From Amycolatopsis eburnea (GTDB lineage Bacteria; Actinomycetota; Actinomycetes; Mycobacteriales; Pseudonocardiaceae): a stretch of 64,000 bases of DNA. Shown here piece after piece: positions 7,621 to 16,830 of this stretch. The notes beneath the pieces are model-generated. The model searched no databases. It was not told where the DNA came from and saw only the letters and a program-made list of their open reading frames with translations. How positions within the stretch are numbered: the first letter of the stretch is position 1; every line of letters starts with the position of its first letter. Position numbers and translations under genes: made by a program. The DNA is taken from the NCBI RefSeq assembly GCF_003937945.1, contig NZ_RSEC01000066.1:1-64000 (forward strand), written 5' to 3'.

Positions 7621-10398
7621 GTGGCCAGTAGCCCTTCTCCGTCCCCGGCCGAGGCCTATGCGGCCTCCTCGCGCCGCGGGAAGTACCCCCAGCTGACGCG
7701 CTTCGCCGCGGAGGCGTCCTTCGAGTTCGACGAGTTCCAGATCCGGGGGTGCGAAGCCCTCGAGGGCGGCCACGGCGTGCTCGTGTGCGCGCCCACCGGT
7801 GCGGGCAAGACCGTCGTCGGCGAATTCGCCGTGCACCTGGCGCTGGCCGAGGGCCGCAAGTGCTTCTACACGACGCCGATCAAGGCGTTGTCGAACCAGA
7901 AGTACGCCGATCTGGTCGCCCGCTACGGCGCCGACGCCGTCGGCCTGCTCACCGGGGACACCTCGATCAACGGCAACGCGCAGGTGGTCGTGATGACCAC
8001 CGAGGTGCTGCGCAACATGCTCTACGCCGGCTCGTCGACGATCACCGACCTCGGGTACGTCGTCATGGACGAGGTCCACTACCTCGCCGACCGGTTCCGC
8101 GGCGCGGTCTGGGAAGAGGTGATCCTGCACCTGCCCGAGCACGTCCGCGTGGTCGGGCTGTCGGCCACCGTCAGCAACGCCGAGGAGTTCGGCGAATGGC
8201 TGGTCGAGGTGCGCGGGGACACCACGGTCGTCGTGGACGAGCACCGGCCGGTGCCGTTGTGGCAGCACATGCTGGTCGGAAACCGGCTGCTGGACCTGTT
8301 CGCGGGCGAGGACACCCACCTGCCCGGGGCCGAGCTGCGGATCAACCCGACCCTGCTGCGCCGCACCGAGGAGATCGGCCGCCAGTACGCGCCCGCCGGG
8401 TTCCGCGGCCCGCGTGGGCGGCGGGGCGCGCCGCAGCGGATGCCGCGGTTCCGGCCGCCGTCGCGGGTCGACGTCGTCGAGCAGCTGGACCGGGCCGGGC
8501 TGCTGCCCGCGATCGTGTTCATCTTCTCCCGTGCGGGCTGCGACGCCGCGGTGGCGCAGTGCGTGCGGTCCGGGCTGCGGCTCAACGGTCCCGGGGAGGT
8601 CGAGGAGATCCGCCGGGTGATCGACGCGCGGACGTCGGAGCTGCCCGAGGGCGACCTGGGCGTGCTCGGCTACTGGGAGTGGCGGGAAGCCCTCGAGCGC
8701 GGCATCGCCGGGCACCACGCGGGACTGCTGCCGGCGTTCAAGGAGACCGTCGAGGAGCTGTTCGTCCGCGGCCTGGTGAAGGTCGTGTTCGCGACCGAGA
8801 CGCTCGCGCTGGGCATCAACATGCCGGCCCGCACGGTCGTCCTCGAGCGCCTGGTGAAGTACAACGGCGAGGCGCACGTCGACCTGACGCCGGGGGAGTA
8901 CACGCAGCTCACCGGCCGGGCCGGGCGGCGCGGGATCGACGTGGAGGGCCACGCGGTCGTCGCGTGGCAGCCCGGGGTCGACCCCAAGCAGGTCGCCGGG
9001 CTCGCCTCTACCCGGACCTACCCGCTGCGGTCGTCGTTCCGGCCCGGGTACAACATGGCCGTGAACCTGGTCGCGCAGGTCGGCGCGGCCGAGGCGCGGG
9101 AGCTGCTGGAGCAGTCGTTCGCGCAGTTCCAGGCCGACCGGTCGGTGGTCGGGACCGCGCGCCGGATCGAGCGGAACAAGGAAGCGCTGAAGGGGTACGC
9201 GGCCGCGATCACCGGCGACTTCGACGAGATGCTGGAGTACGTCGAGCTGCGGGCGAAGATCTCGACGCGGGAGAAGGCGCTGTCGCGGCAGAACACCGCG
9301 GCGCGGCGGGCGGGGACCGCGGAGTCGCTGGAGAAGCTGCGCAAGGGCGACGTCATCGCGGTGCCGGCGGGCCGCCGGGCCGGGCTGGCCGTGGTGGTCG
9401 ATCCGGGGCTGGACCCGATCCGCGAGCCGCGGCCGGTCGTGGTGACCGAGGATCGCTGGTCCGGGCCGCTGTCGGTGGCGGACTTCCCGGCGCCGGTCGA
9501 GGCGCTGGGACGGATCAAGCTGCCGAAGCACATCGAGCTGCGGTCGCCGAAGACCCGCCGTGACATCGCCTCGACGTTGCGCAACGCCGGGATTTCGTTG
9601 CCCGGCAGGCAAAAGCGGCGGTCGGGGGCGAACGAGGACGGTGAGCTGGCGGCGCTGCGGCGGGCCTTGCGGGCCCACCCGGGTCACGGGCTGGCCGAGC
9701 GCGAGGCGAACCTGCGCTGGGTCGAGCGGTACCAGCGGCTCACCGCGGAAACCCAGCAGCTGGAACGGAAGGTCGCGGCGACGACGCACTCGCTGGCGCG
9801 CGCGTTCGACCGGATCCTGGCGCTGCTGGGCGAGCGCGGCTATCTGGGACCGGAGTCGGCTGGGGACGGGGAAGACCGCGTCACCGAGCACGGCCGTCGC
9901 CTGACCCGGCTCTACAGCGAGTCCGATCTGCTGGCCGCCGAGTGCATCCGGCACGGCGTGTGGCGCGACCTCGGCCCGGCCGAGCTCGCCGCCGTCGTCT
10001 CCACGCTGGTGTTCGAGGCGCGCCGCGACACCGCGGGCGAGCCGCGGCTGCCCGGGGGCGCGGTGCCCGAGGCGTGGCAGGAGACCGTGCGGCTGTGGGT
10101 GGAGCTGACCGAGGACGAGCGGCGGCACCGCCTCGACCGGACGCGGGAGCCCGACGCCGGGTTCGCGTGGCCGGTTTACCGGTGGGCGCGCGGGGAGTCG
10201 CTGGAGAAGGTGCTCACCGCGGCCGAGGCGAACGGCCAGGAGCTGTCGGCGGGTGACTTCGTGCGCTGGTCGCGGCAGGTGATCGACTTGCTGGACCAGA
10301 TCCGGGACGTGCTCGGGAAGGCGGATCCGGTGGGCGCGGCGGCGGCCGCGGCGGTGAAGGCGCTGCGTCGCGGTGTCGTGGCCGCGGGCGCCGCGTGA
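7621..10398 (+). CDS. helY: Ski2-like DEAD/DEAH-box RNA helicase HelY
   Basis: A superfamily 2 helicase of 925 residues. Walker A is APTGAGKT at residues 57-64, the Walker B box is DEVH near residue 150, the SATVSN motif III follows near residue 185, and motif VI (TGRAGRRG) lies near residue 435. The C-terminal half carries the DSHCT/rRNA-processing-arch-like region typical of Mtr4/Ski2 relatives. HelY presumably remodels RNA, but its substrate in actinobacteria is not settled. The position downstream of tatC matches M. tuberculosis. The GTG start at 7621 is used; no ATG lies nearby. Confidence 0.92.
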   Translation: MASSPSPSPAEAYAASSRRGKYPQLTRFAAEASFEFDEFQIRGCEALEGGHGVLVCAPTGAGKTVVGEFAVHLALAEGRKCFYTTPIKALSNQKYADLVARYGADAVGLLTGDTSINGNAQVVVMTTEVLRNMLYAGSSTITDLGYVVMDEVHYLADRFRGAVWEEVILHLPEHVRVVGLSATVSNAEEFGEWLVEVRGDTTVVVDEHRPVPLWQHMLVGNRLLDLFAGEDTHLPGAELRINPTLLRRTEEIGRQYAPAGFRGPRGRRGAPQRMPRFRPPSRVDVVEQLDRAGLLPAIVFIFSRAGCDAAVAQCVRSGLRLNGPGEVEEIRRVIDARTSELPEGDLGVLGYWEWREALERGIAGHHAGLLPAFKETVEELFVRGLVKVVFATETLALGINMPARTVVLERLVKYNGEAHVDLTPGEYTQLTGRAGRRGIDVEGHAVVAWQPGVDPKQVAGLASTRTYPLRSSFRPGYNMAVNLVAQVGAAEARELLEQSFAQFQADRSVVGTARRIERNKEALKGYAAAITGDFDEMLEYVELRAKISTREKALSRQNTAARRAGTAESLEKLRKGDVIAVPAGRRAGLAVVVDPGLDPIREPRPVVVTEDRWSGPLSVADFPAPVEALGRIKLPKHIELRSPKTRRDIASTLRNAGISLPGRQKRRSGANEDGELAALRRALRAHPGHGLAEREANLRWVERYQRLTAETQQLERKVAATTHSLARAFDRILALLGERGYLGPESAGDGEDRVTEHGRRLTRLYSESDLLAAECIRHGVWRDLGPAELAAVVSTLVFEARRDTAGEPRLPGGAVPEAWQETVRLWVELTEDERRHRLDRTREPDAGFAWPVYRWARGESLEKVLTAAEANGQELSAGDFVRWSRQVIDLLDQIRDVLGKADPVGAAAAAAVKALRRGVVAAGAA

Positions 10399-10558
10399 AC
10401 TTCGTGTTAGCCCTGCTCCAGACGGGGCACAGCGGTGAGCGTGGCCACGTGTGCTCGGGTCCGACCTGTGGTTGGATCGCGTGCGACACCGTGCGTACGC
10501 GGCTTTACGGCGGTTTCGGGGTGGAGAGCCAGTTGAGCGAAGCAGGCGGAGGCAGACG

Positions 10559-11314
10559 ATGAGCACGCCGTATGGCGGCAACGACCCACAGCAGCCCCAG
10601 TACGGGCAGCAGCCGGGCGGCGCGTACCCGCCGAGCGGCCCGCAGGAGCAGCCCCAATGGGGCCAGCAGCCGCCGTCCTACGACCCGAACCAGCAGCAGT
10701 ACGGCCAGCCGCAGCAGCCCCAGCAGTGGGGTCAGCAGCCCGGCGGGTACGGCCAGCAGCCGCCGCAGCAGCCGCAGTGGGGTCAGCAACCGCCGCCGTA
10801 CGGGCAGCAGCCCGGTGGCGGGTACCCGCAGAGCGGCCCGCAGGCCCAGCCCCAGTACGGGCAGCAGCCGGGCGGGGCGTACCCGCAGAGCGGGCCCCAG
10901 GCCCAGCCGCAGTACGGCCAGCAGCCGCCGGGTCAGTACGGCCAGCAACCGCAGCAGTACCCCGGCGCGCCGGAGGGCGAGCAGCAGGGGAAGTCGAAGA
11001 AGGGCCTGCTGATCGGCGTCGTCGCGCTGGTCGTGGTGCTGGCCGTCGTCGGGGTGCTCGGGTTCGTCGCGCCCGGGTTCTTCAAGACGCAGGTCTTCAA
11101 CAACACCCAGATGCAGACCGACGTGCAGAAGCTGCTCACCGAGACGTACAAGATCGACGGCGTCACGGCGGTGACCTGCCCGGCCGAGCAAAAGGTTGAG
11201 GACGGCGCGAAGTTCGAGTGCACCGCCACGATCGCGGGCAAGCCGCAGCAGGTGCAGATCACGGTCAAGGGTGACGGCGGGAACTACGAGGTTTCCCCGC
11301 CCGCCACCAAGTAG
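10559..11314 (+). CDS. Gln/Pro/Gly-rich membrane protein with C-terminal DUF4333 domain
   Basis: The protein has 251 residues. Residues ~1-145 are low-complexity repeats built from QPQYGQQPGG-type units, several encoded by near-identical direct DNA repeats of roughly 50-60 bp. One transmembrane helix (LLIGVVALVVVLAVVGVLGFV) follows, then an extracytoplasmic DUF4333 domain (TYKIDGVTAVTCPAEQKVEDGAKFECTA) with two cysteines that could pair. Similar actinobacterial envelope proteins are of unknown function. The ATG at 10559 was chosen because AGGCGGAGGCAG precedes it and the repeat region begins at once. A hairpin follows the stop. Confidence 0.85.
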   Translation: MSTPYGGNDPQQPQYGQQPGGAYPPSGPQEQPQWGQQPPSYDPNQQQYGQPQQPQQWGQQPGGYGQQPPQQPQWGQQPPPYGQQPGGGYPQSGPQAQPQYGQQPGGAYPQSGPQAQPQYGQQPPGQYGQQPQQYPGAPEGEQQGKSKKGLLIGVVALVVVLAVVGVLGFVAPGFFKTQVFNNTQMQTDVQKLLTETYKIDGVTAVTCPAEQKVEDGAKFECTATIAGKPQQVQITVKGDGGNYEVSPPATK

Positions 11315-11324
11315 CGCGTGAGGA

Positions 11325-11356
11325 GTCCGGCCGCCGGGAATTCCGGTGGCCGGACT
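11325..11356 (+). terminator. Hairpin terminator after the DUF4333 gene
   Basis: GTCCGGCCGCCGGGAA is followed directly by TTCCGGTGGCCGGACT, forming a strong GC stem 10 nt after the stop codon. There is no T tract, as is common in this GC range. Confidence 0.6.
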
Positions 11357-11382
11357 TCGCCGTTTCCGGAGATGATCCGGGC

Positions 11383-12585
11383 ATGAGCGACTTCGAGATC
11401 CGGACGCTGCGCACCGACGAGCACCGCGCCGCGAGCGACCTGTTCCGCGACACCGTGCACTTCCACCCGGCCACCGACGCCGAATGGGAACACTCCGGGC
11501 GTGCCTTCCAGCCCGGCGGGGCGATCGGCGCGTTCGACCCGGAACTCATCGGCACGGCCCGGTTCTTCGACGCCGAGCTGACCGTCCCGGGCGGGGCGCG
11601 GGTGCCGATGGCCGGCGTCACCGGCGTCGGTGTCCGCGCGGACCGGACCCGCCGTGGCGTGCTGCGCGCGCTGATGACGGCGCAGCTGGAGGACTTCTCC
11701 ACACGCGGGGTGGTGTGCGCGAACCTGCTGGCCTCCGAAGCCGGCATCTACGGCCGGTTCGGCTACGGCCTGGCGACGCGGAACCGCACCTACCGCGTCG
11801 ACCGGACGCGGGCCCGGCTGCGACCGGACGCCCCCACGGGCGGGGAAATCGAGCTGCTGGACGCCGACCGCGCGTGGGAAGTGCTCCCCGGCGTCTACGA
11901 CCGCATCGGGCGCCGTCCGGGGATGATGTCCCGGCCGGAGGTGGTGTGGCGGCTCTACGAGGCCCAGAGCCGGCGCCGCAGCCAGCCGATGAAGGCGGTG
12001 GTGCACCACGGTCCGGACGGGCCGGACGGGTTCGCGACCTACTTCGTCGAGGGCTTGGAGGCGTACCCGTGGACGAAGGAGCTGGAGGTCCCGGACCTGT
12101 TCGCCGCCACGCCGGCCGCGTTCGCCGGGCTGTGGCGGTTCCTGCTCGGCGTCGACCTGGTGGACCGGATCGTCGCCGAGGAACGGCCGCTCGACGAGCC
12201 GATCGAGCTGCTCCTGGAGGACCACCGGCGGCTGATCGAAAACCGGATCGGCGACGAGCACTGGATCCGGCTCGTCGACGTCCCGAAAGCGCTGGCCGCA
12301 CGCGAATACGGGCCGGGCGAGCCGGTCGTCGTCGAGGTCGCGGACGTGATGCTGCCCGGCAACAGCGGTACCTACCGGATCACCCCGGACGGCGCCGAGC
12401 GCGCTGACGGGCCCGCCGCGCTCCGGCTCGACGTCACGACGCTGGCGATGCTGTACCTCGGCACCTGGAAGGCGTCGGCGCTGGCCGGTGTGGGCCGGAT
12501 CGAGGTCCGGGACGCCGCCGCGCCGGCGGCCGCGGACGCGTTGTTCGGCACCCGGTCGGTACCGTGGTGCGGGTCCCACTTCTAA
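11383..12585 (+). CDS. Eis-like GNAT N-acetyltransferase, copy 1
   Basis: A 400-residue protein with the Eis layout: an N-terminal GNAT domain with the acetyl-CoA loop VGVRADRTRRGVLRALM near residue 90, a second degenerate GNAT region, and a C-terminal sterol-carrier-like domain ending in the conserved WCGSHF, whose terminal carboxylate acts in catalysis in Eis. Eis enzymes multi-acetylate amines such as aminoglycosides or protein lysines. The gene stands immediately upstream of a paralogue (12627-13841) on the same strand, 41 nt apart, pointing to tandem duplication. The substrate is unknown. Confidence 0.88.
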   Translation: MSDFEIRTLRTDEHRAASDLFRDTVHFHPATDAEWEHSGRAFQPGGAIGAFDPELIGTARFFDAELTVPGGARVPMAGVTGVGVRADRTRRGVLRALMTAQLEDFSTRGVVCANLLASEAGIYGRFGYGLATRNRTYRVDRTRARLRPDAPTGGEIELLDADRAWEVLPGVYDRIGRRPGMMSRPEVVWRLYEAQSRRRSQPMKAVVHHGPDGPDGFATYFVEGLEAYPWTKELEVPDLFAATPAAFAGLWRFLLGVDLVDRIVAEERPLDEPIELLLEDHRRLIENRIGDEHWIRLVDVPKALAAREYGPGEPVVVEVADVMLPGNSGTYRITPDGAERADGPAALRLDVTTLAMLYLGTWKASALAGVGRIEVRDAAAPAAADALFGTRSVPWCGSHF

Positions 12586-12626
12586 ACCAGGTGCCTCGGC
12601 CGGTGGCGGACGGCAAGATCGGGAGC

Positions 12627-13841
12627 ATGACCGCCTTCGACGTCCGCCCCGTCACCGAGGACGAGCGCCGCAGCACGTTCGACCTGCTCGGCCGTTCGCT
12701 GCACAGCAACCGCGTCAGCGACGAACTCTGGTCCCGCTTCGGGGTTTCCTGGCCGGCGGCGCACAAGTTCGGCGCGTTCGACGGCGACACCCCGATCGGG
12801 ATCGCGAGCTCCTTCGACACCGACATCACGGTGCCGGGCGGTGGTGTGCTGCCGGCCGCCGCGGTTGACGGCGTCGGGGTGCGCGCGGACCGCACTCGTC
12901 GCGGTGTGCTGACCGAGCTGATGCGCGTCCAGCTGGCCGACGTCGCCGCGCGCGGGCTGCCGCTGGCCGTGCTGCACGCCAGCGAGCCCACGATCTACGG
13001 CCGCTTCGGCTACGGCTCGGCCGCGCTGGGCAAGACGATCCGCGTGGCGCGGCCCGCAGCCCGGCTGCACGACCGCGTGCCGCTCGCGGGCGAGGTCCGG
13101 ATGCTGACGCCGGACGAGGCGGTGAAGGAGATTCCCGGCCTGTACCACCGGATCGCGCGCCGCCCGGGCATGATCGGCCGTCCGCCGCTGTGGTGGCCGG
13201 TGATGCACGACCGGCTCGCCGGCCCGGACGGCGACCACGTCGTGGCCGTCCACAGTGGACCGGACGGGGACGACGGCTTCGTCGTCTACGAGACCGTGAG
13301 CCGCCGGTCCCTGGAGGCGCCGGACGAAGGCGCGGTGCTGCAGGTCCGCGACCTGCACGCCGACAGCCCGGTCGCGCGGGCCGGTCTCTGGCGGTTCCTG
13401 CTGTCGGTCGACCTGGTCTCCGCGGTGCACGCCCGCCACCGCCCGGTGGACGAGCCGCTGTCGGCGATGCTGACCGACCACCGGCACGCGGCCACCCTCG
13501 CCGTCGAGGACGACCTGTGGCTGCGCCCGGTGGACGTCGCGGCGGCGTTGGCGGCCCGGACGTACCGGGCGGCCGATCCGGTGGTGCTGGCGGTGACCGA
13601 CCGCCTGCTGCCCGCCAACACCGGCCACTACGAGGTCGGCCCGGACGGCGCCCGGCGGACCGGGGCCGCCGCGGACCTCACCCTCGACGTCGACACCCTC
13701 GGCATGCTGTACCTGGGGGAGTGGAGCGCCACGGCGCTGGTGCAGGCGGGCCGGGTCCAGGCCGGTGACCCGGCCGCGGTGGCGCGCGCGGACGAGCTGT
13801 TCACGACGATCGCCGCACCCTGGTGCGGCACGCACTTCTAG
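12627..13841 (+). CDS. Eis-like GNAT N-acetyltransferase, copy 2
   Basis: Paralogue of the preceding gene, 404 residues. It shares the CoA-binding segment VGVRADRTRRGVLTELM, the central LWRFLLSVDLV region and the C-terminal end WCGTHF. The ATG at 12627 is used; a longer in-frame version would overlap the intergenic gap without a better ribosome site. Divergence between the two copies is large enough (for example in the N-terminal 60 residues) that the duplication is not recent. Its stop overlaps by 4 nt the stop of the convergent exonuclease gene. Confidence 0.88.
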   Translation: MTAFDVRPVTEDERRSTFDLLGRSLHSNRVSDELWSRFGVSWPAAHKFGAFDGDTPIGIASSFDTDITVPGGGVLPAAAVDGVGVRADRTRRGVLTELMRVQLADVAARGLPLAVLHASEPTIYGRFGYGSAALGKTIRVARPAARLHDRVPLAGEVRMLTPDEAVKEIPGLYHRIARRPGMIGRPPLWWPVMHDRLAGPDGDHVVAVHSGPDGDDGFVVYETVSRRSLEAPDEGAVLQVRDLHADSPVARAGLWRFLLSVDLVSAVHARHRPVDEPLSAMLTDHRHAATLAVEDDLWLRPVDVAAALAARTYRAADPVVLAVTDRLLPANTGHYEVGPDGARRTGAAADLTLDVDTLGMLYLGEWSATALVQAGRVQAGDPAAVARADELFTTIAAPWCGTHF

Positions 13842-14782
13842 GCGCCGGGGAGGGCCTTGAGGAGCCGTTCGACGGAGTTGCCCAGGTTCCACCGTTCGGC
13901 GAGCTCGGCGACCCGCTCGGGGTCGGCGGGTGCCGCGGGCACGGTGTCGGGGCCGGACTGCTCGACCGGCGCGTCGACGGCGACCCGCACCACGGTCGGG
14001 GCGACCGCGAGGTAGCCGGCGGCGTCGGAGAGCCGTAGCCGGGTCTTGAGCGGGACGCGGGAATCCCCGGCCGCGGCGGCCTCGAGCAGCGCGTCGAGCG
14101 AGCCGAACTGCGTGATCAGCTTCGCCGCGGTCTTCTCGCCGATCCCGGCGACGCCGGGGAGCCCGTCGGAGGGGTCGCCGCGCATCACGGACATGTCCGC
14201 GTACGCCGGCCCGGCCGTCTCGCGGGGCAGGCTGTAGCGCTCGGCGATTTCGGCCGGGCCCAGCACTTCCGCCTTCGCCCACCCCTTGCCGACGTAGATC
14301 ACCGACGCCGGCGACGGCTCGGTGCGCACCAGCTGGAACAGGTCGCGGTCCCCGGTGATCACCTCGACCGGGACGGTCTTCTCGCGGGTCGCCAGCGCGC
14401 CGATGACGTCGTCGGCCTCGTAGCCGGCGGCCTCCGCGGTCGCGAACCCGAACGCCTCGAGCAGGTCGAGGATGATCGGCACCTGCGGGGTGAGCGTGTC
14501 GGGCACCTCTTCGACGTCCGGGCCGCTGCCGGTCTCCTCGGCGACCCGGTGGGCCTTGTAGCTGGGGAGCAGGTCGGTGCGGAACTTCGGCCGCCAGTCC
14601 GCGTCCAGGCAGCACACGAGCCGGGCGGGCCGCCGGTCGGTGAGGATCCGCGCGATCGTGTCGGCGAACCCGCGCACGGCGTTGACCTGCGTCCCGTCCG
14701 CGGCGCGCATCGAGTCGGGCAGGGCGAAGAACGAACGGAAGTACAGGCTCGCGGAGTCGAGCAGGGCAAGGGATCCGGTCAC
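13838..14782 (-). CDS. 5'-3' exonuclease (Pol I N-terminal/FEN-like)
   Basis: A stand-alone 5'-nuclease of 314 residues. It has the N-terminal LLDSASLYFRSFFALP segment, the metal-binding CCLDADWRPKFRTDLLPSYKAHR, the EADDVIGALA motif, TGDRDLFQLV, and the helix-hairpin-helix GDPSDGLPGVAGIGEKTAAKL. Such proteins act on 5' flaps in Okazaki fragment and repair processing, like the 5'-nuclease domain of DNA polymerase I. The GTG at 14782 is preferred (14788 is possible); the longer reading frame extends into the 14810-14870 repeat and is unlikely to be translated. Confidence 0.88.
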   Translation of the reverse strand: MTGSLALLDSASLYFRSFFALPDSMRAADGTQVNAVRGFADTIARILTDRRPARLVCCLDADWRPKFRTDLLPSYKAHRVAEETGSGPDVEEVPDTLTPQVPIILDLLEAFGFATAEAAGYEADDVIGALATREKTVPVEVITGDRDLFQLVRTEPSPASVIYVGKGWAKAEVLGPAEIAERYSLPRETAGPAYADMSVMRGDPSDGLPGVAGIGEKTAAKLITQFGSLDALLEAAAAGDSRVPLKTRLRLSDAAGYLAVAPTVVRVAVDAPVEQSGPDTVPAAPADPERVAELAERWNLGNSVERLLKALPGA

Positions 14783-14809
14783 CCGCACAGCCTGCCACGC
14801 CCGGCCCCG

Positions 14810-14870
14810 AAAGTTCGTGAAGGCCACCTTCCCGAACTCCAAGTTCCTCAAGGTGGCCTTCACGAACTTT
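14810..14870. repeat. Hairpin repeat with 21-bp arms, type B
   Basis: Perfect inverted repeat: arms 14810-14830 and 14850-14870 around a 19-nt loop. The arm contains GTGAAGGCCACCTT. It lies between the divergent exonuclease and aminopeptidase genes, so it is not a simple 3' terminator. It shares the core TGAANGNCNCNTTC with the type A and C repeats in this window. Confidence 0.9.
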
Positions 14871-14964
14871 CTGGCGGCGGGGGAGGGGAGGTGTGTCACC
14901 CGGCCCGGCATGTCGCGGCCCCAGGCCGTCCGGCCGGTGGCGCCGCCCGGCTAGGCTCGGCCTC

Positions 14965-16107
14965 ATGTCGCGCCGATCCCTCCACACGCCTGCCCCCGAC
15001 GCCGCCGCTCTCCGCGCCCGCCTCGACCGCGCCCGCACCGCCGCGGCCGCCGCCGGCACCGACGCCCTGCTGATCGCGCCCGGCTCCGACCTGCGGTACC
15101 TGCTCGGGCAGGCCGGTGGCTCGTTCGAGCGGCTGACCACCCTCGTCGTGCCCGCCGACGGCACGCCGGCGCTCGTCGTCCCGAAGCTGGAGGCGCCCGG
15201 GTACGCCGACGTCCCGACCGACGAGCTCGGCGTCGAGCTGCTCACCTGGGTGGACGGCGACGACCCGTACAAGCTGGTCGCGGACCGGCTCGGCAAGCCC
15301 GGCCGCGTCGCGGTCAGCGACTTCACCCCGGCGCTGCACGTGCTGGCGCTGCGGTCCGCGCTCGGCGAGACCGAGCAGACGCTGGCCGGCCCGGTCGTGC
15401 GCGAGCTGCGGATGCGCAAGGACGCCGCCGAGATCGCGTCGCTGCGGGAGGCGGGTGCCGCGATCGACCGCGTGCACGCCCGCGTCCACGAGTGGCTGCG
15501 GCCCGGCCGCACCGAGGCGGAGGTCGGCGCCGACATCGCCGCGGCCATCGTCGAGGAGGGGCACGTCCAGGCCGACTTCGTGATCGTCGGCTCGGGCCCG
15601 AACGGCGCCAGCCCGCACCACGACGTCTCCGACCGCGTCATCGAGAAGGGTGACGTCGTGGTCGTCGACATCGGCGGCCCGCTGCCCGCGGGCTACAACT
15701 CCGACTCCACCCGCACCTACGCCGTGGGCACGCCGCGCGACGCCGACGTGGCCGAGACCTACGCGGTGCTGCAGCGCGCCCAGGCCGCTGCGGTGGCCGC
15801 GGTCAAGCCGGGTGTGACCGCCGAGGCCGTCGACGCCGCCGCGCGGGACGTCATCGCCGAGGCCGGGTTCGGCGAGTACTTCATCCACCGCACCGGCCAC
15901 GGCATCGGCCTGGACGTGCACGAGGAGCCGTACATCATCGCGGGCAACGCGCTGCCGCTGGAGCCGGGCATGGCCTTCAGCGTCGAGCCGGGCATCTACC
16001 AGCCGGGCCGCTGGGGCGCCCGGATCGAGGACATCGTGATCGTCACCGCCGACGGCGTCGAGTCCGTCAACAACCAGCCGCACGACCTCGTCGTGCTGGA
16101 CGCATGA
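14965..16107 (+). CDS. M24-family Xaa-Pro aminopeptidase/dipeptidase
   Basis: The 380-residue protein has an N-terminal creatinase-like domain and a C-terminal pita-bread metallopeptidase domain. Expected metal ligands are visible: the two Asp in VVDIGGPLPAGYNSDSTR, the His in HRTGHGIGLDVHEEP and the Glu residues in SVEPGIY and RIEDI. These enzymes release residues N-terminal to proline, or split Xaa-Pro dipeptides, using two Mn or Co ions. ATG 14965 is chosen. The stop overlaps the following Lrp gene by 4 nt (ATGA), so the two form an operon. Confidence 0.9.
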   Translation: MSRRSLHTPAPDAAALRARLDRARTAAAAAGTDALLIAPGSDLRYLLGQAGGSFERLTTLVVPADGTPALVVPKLEAPGYADVPTDELGVELLTWVDGDDPYKLVADRLGKPGRVAVSDFTPALHVLALRSALGETEQTLAGPVVRELRMRKDAAEIASLREAGAAIDRVHARVHEWLRPGRTEAEVGADIAAAIVEEGHVQADFVIVGSGPNGASPHHDVSDRVIEKGDVVVVDIGGPLPAGYNSDSTRTYAVGTPRDADVAETYAVLQRAQAAAVAAVKPGVTAEAVDAAARDVIAEAGFGEYFIHRTGHGIGLDVHEEPYIIAGNALPLEPGMAFSVEPGIYQPGRWGARIEDIVIVTADGVESVNNQPHDLVVLDA

Positions 16108-16559
16108 CGGCCGGTGGCCTGGAGCCGCTGGACCAGGCGATCGTCCAGGAGCTCGCGGCCGACGGGCGGCGCAGCTTCACCGACCTCGCCGAGCGGGTCG
16201 GGCTGTCGGTGTCGGCGGTGCACCAGCGGGTGCGCCGCCTCGAGCAGCGCGGGGTCATCCTCGGGTACACCGCGCGGCTCGACGGCGAGCAGATCGGCCT
16301 GCCGCTGACGGCGCTGATCTCGCTGACGCCGAACGACCCGGCGGCGCCGGACGACTACCCGCAGCGGATCCAGCACATCAAGGAGATCGAGTCCTGCTAC
16401 TCGGTGGCCGGCGACGAGTCCTACATCCTGCTGGTGCGCGTGCCGTCGCCGCTGGGGCTGGAGGACCTGCTGCGCCGGATCCGCGAGTCGGCGAAGGTGT
16501 CGACCCGGACGACGGTGGTGCTCTCTACGCCGTTCGAGGGACGTTCGCCGACGTTCTGA
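16104..16559 (+). CDS. Lrp/AsnC-family transcriptional regulator
   Basis: A regulator of 151 residues with an N-terminal helix-turn-helix (LDQAIVQELAADGRRSFTDLAERVGLSVSAVHQRVRRLEQRGVI split across residues 7-50) and a C-terminal RAM ligand-binding domain. Lrp-type proteins respond to amino acids or small metabolites. Co-transcription with a peptidase that liberates amino acids suggests feedback control of peptide or proline use, which is an inference. Confidence 0.9.
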   Translation: MTAGGLEPLDQAIVQELAADGRRSFTDLAERVGLSVSAVHQRVRRLEQRGVILGYTARLDGEQIGLPLTALISLTPNDPAAPDDYPQRIQHIKEIESCYSVAGDESYILLVRVPSPLGLEDLLRRIRESAKVSTRTTVVLSTPFEGRSPTF

Positions 16560-16605
16560 CGCCGGCGGGCCGCCCGGGGACCGGAGCACTGGTACGGTAA
16601 AGGGT

Positions 16606-16830
16606 ATGGCAACACGTAAGGTCACGCTTTCGCTGGACAGCGGCGCGCTGGAATTCGCCGAACGAGCCGCGAAAGCCCACGGAATCTCGGTCTCGTCCTG
16701 GCTGTCGAAGGCGGCCAGGCGCGAGGCGGTACGCACCGGATACACCCCGCGGAAGCCGGAGCCGGCCGTCGCGGAAGCGGACGAGGCCGAGCGCAGCGCG
16801 GCGGAAAAGGATCTGCGTGCGCAGGGGTGA
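16606..16830 (+). CDS. Ribbon-helix-helix-like antitoxin
   Basis: This 74-residue protein begins with a short beta strand (RKVTLSLDS) and a helix pair (ALEFAERAAKAHGISVSSWLSKAARREAVR) typical of ribbon-helix-helix DNA-binding antitoxins. A charged, Glu/Ala-rich C-terminal tail follows that would wrap the toxin. It overlaps the downstream toxin-like gene by 14 nt. It probably represses its own promoter just upstream, where GTACGGTAAAGGGTA is visible. Confidence 0.75.
   Translation: MATRKVTLSLDSGALEFAERAAKAHGISVSSWLSKAARREAVRTGYTPRKPEPAVAEADEAERSAAEKDLRAQG

Noticed and set aside
10559..11000. Tandem Gln/Pro/Gly repeats as a CRISPR or minisatellite
   Set aside because: The repeats are in frame and encode the low-complexity N-terminus of a membrane protein; no spacer/repeat pattern of CRISPR.
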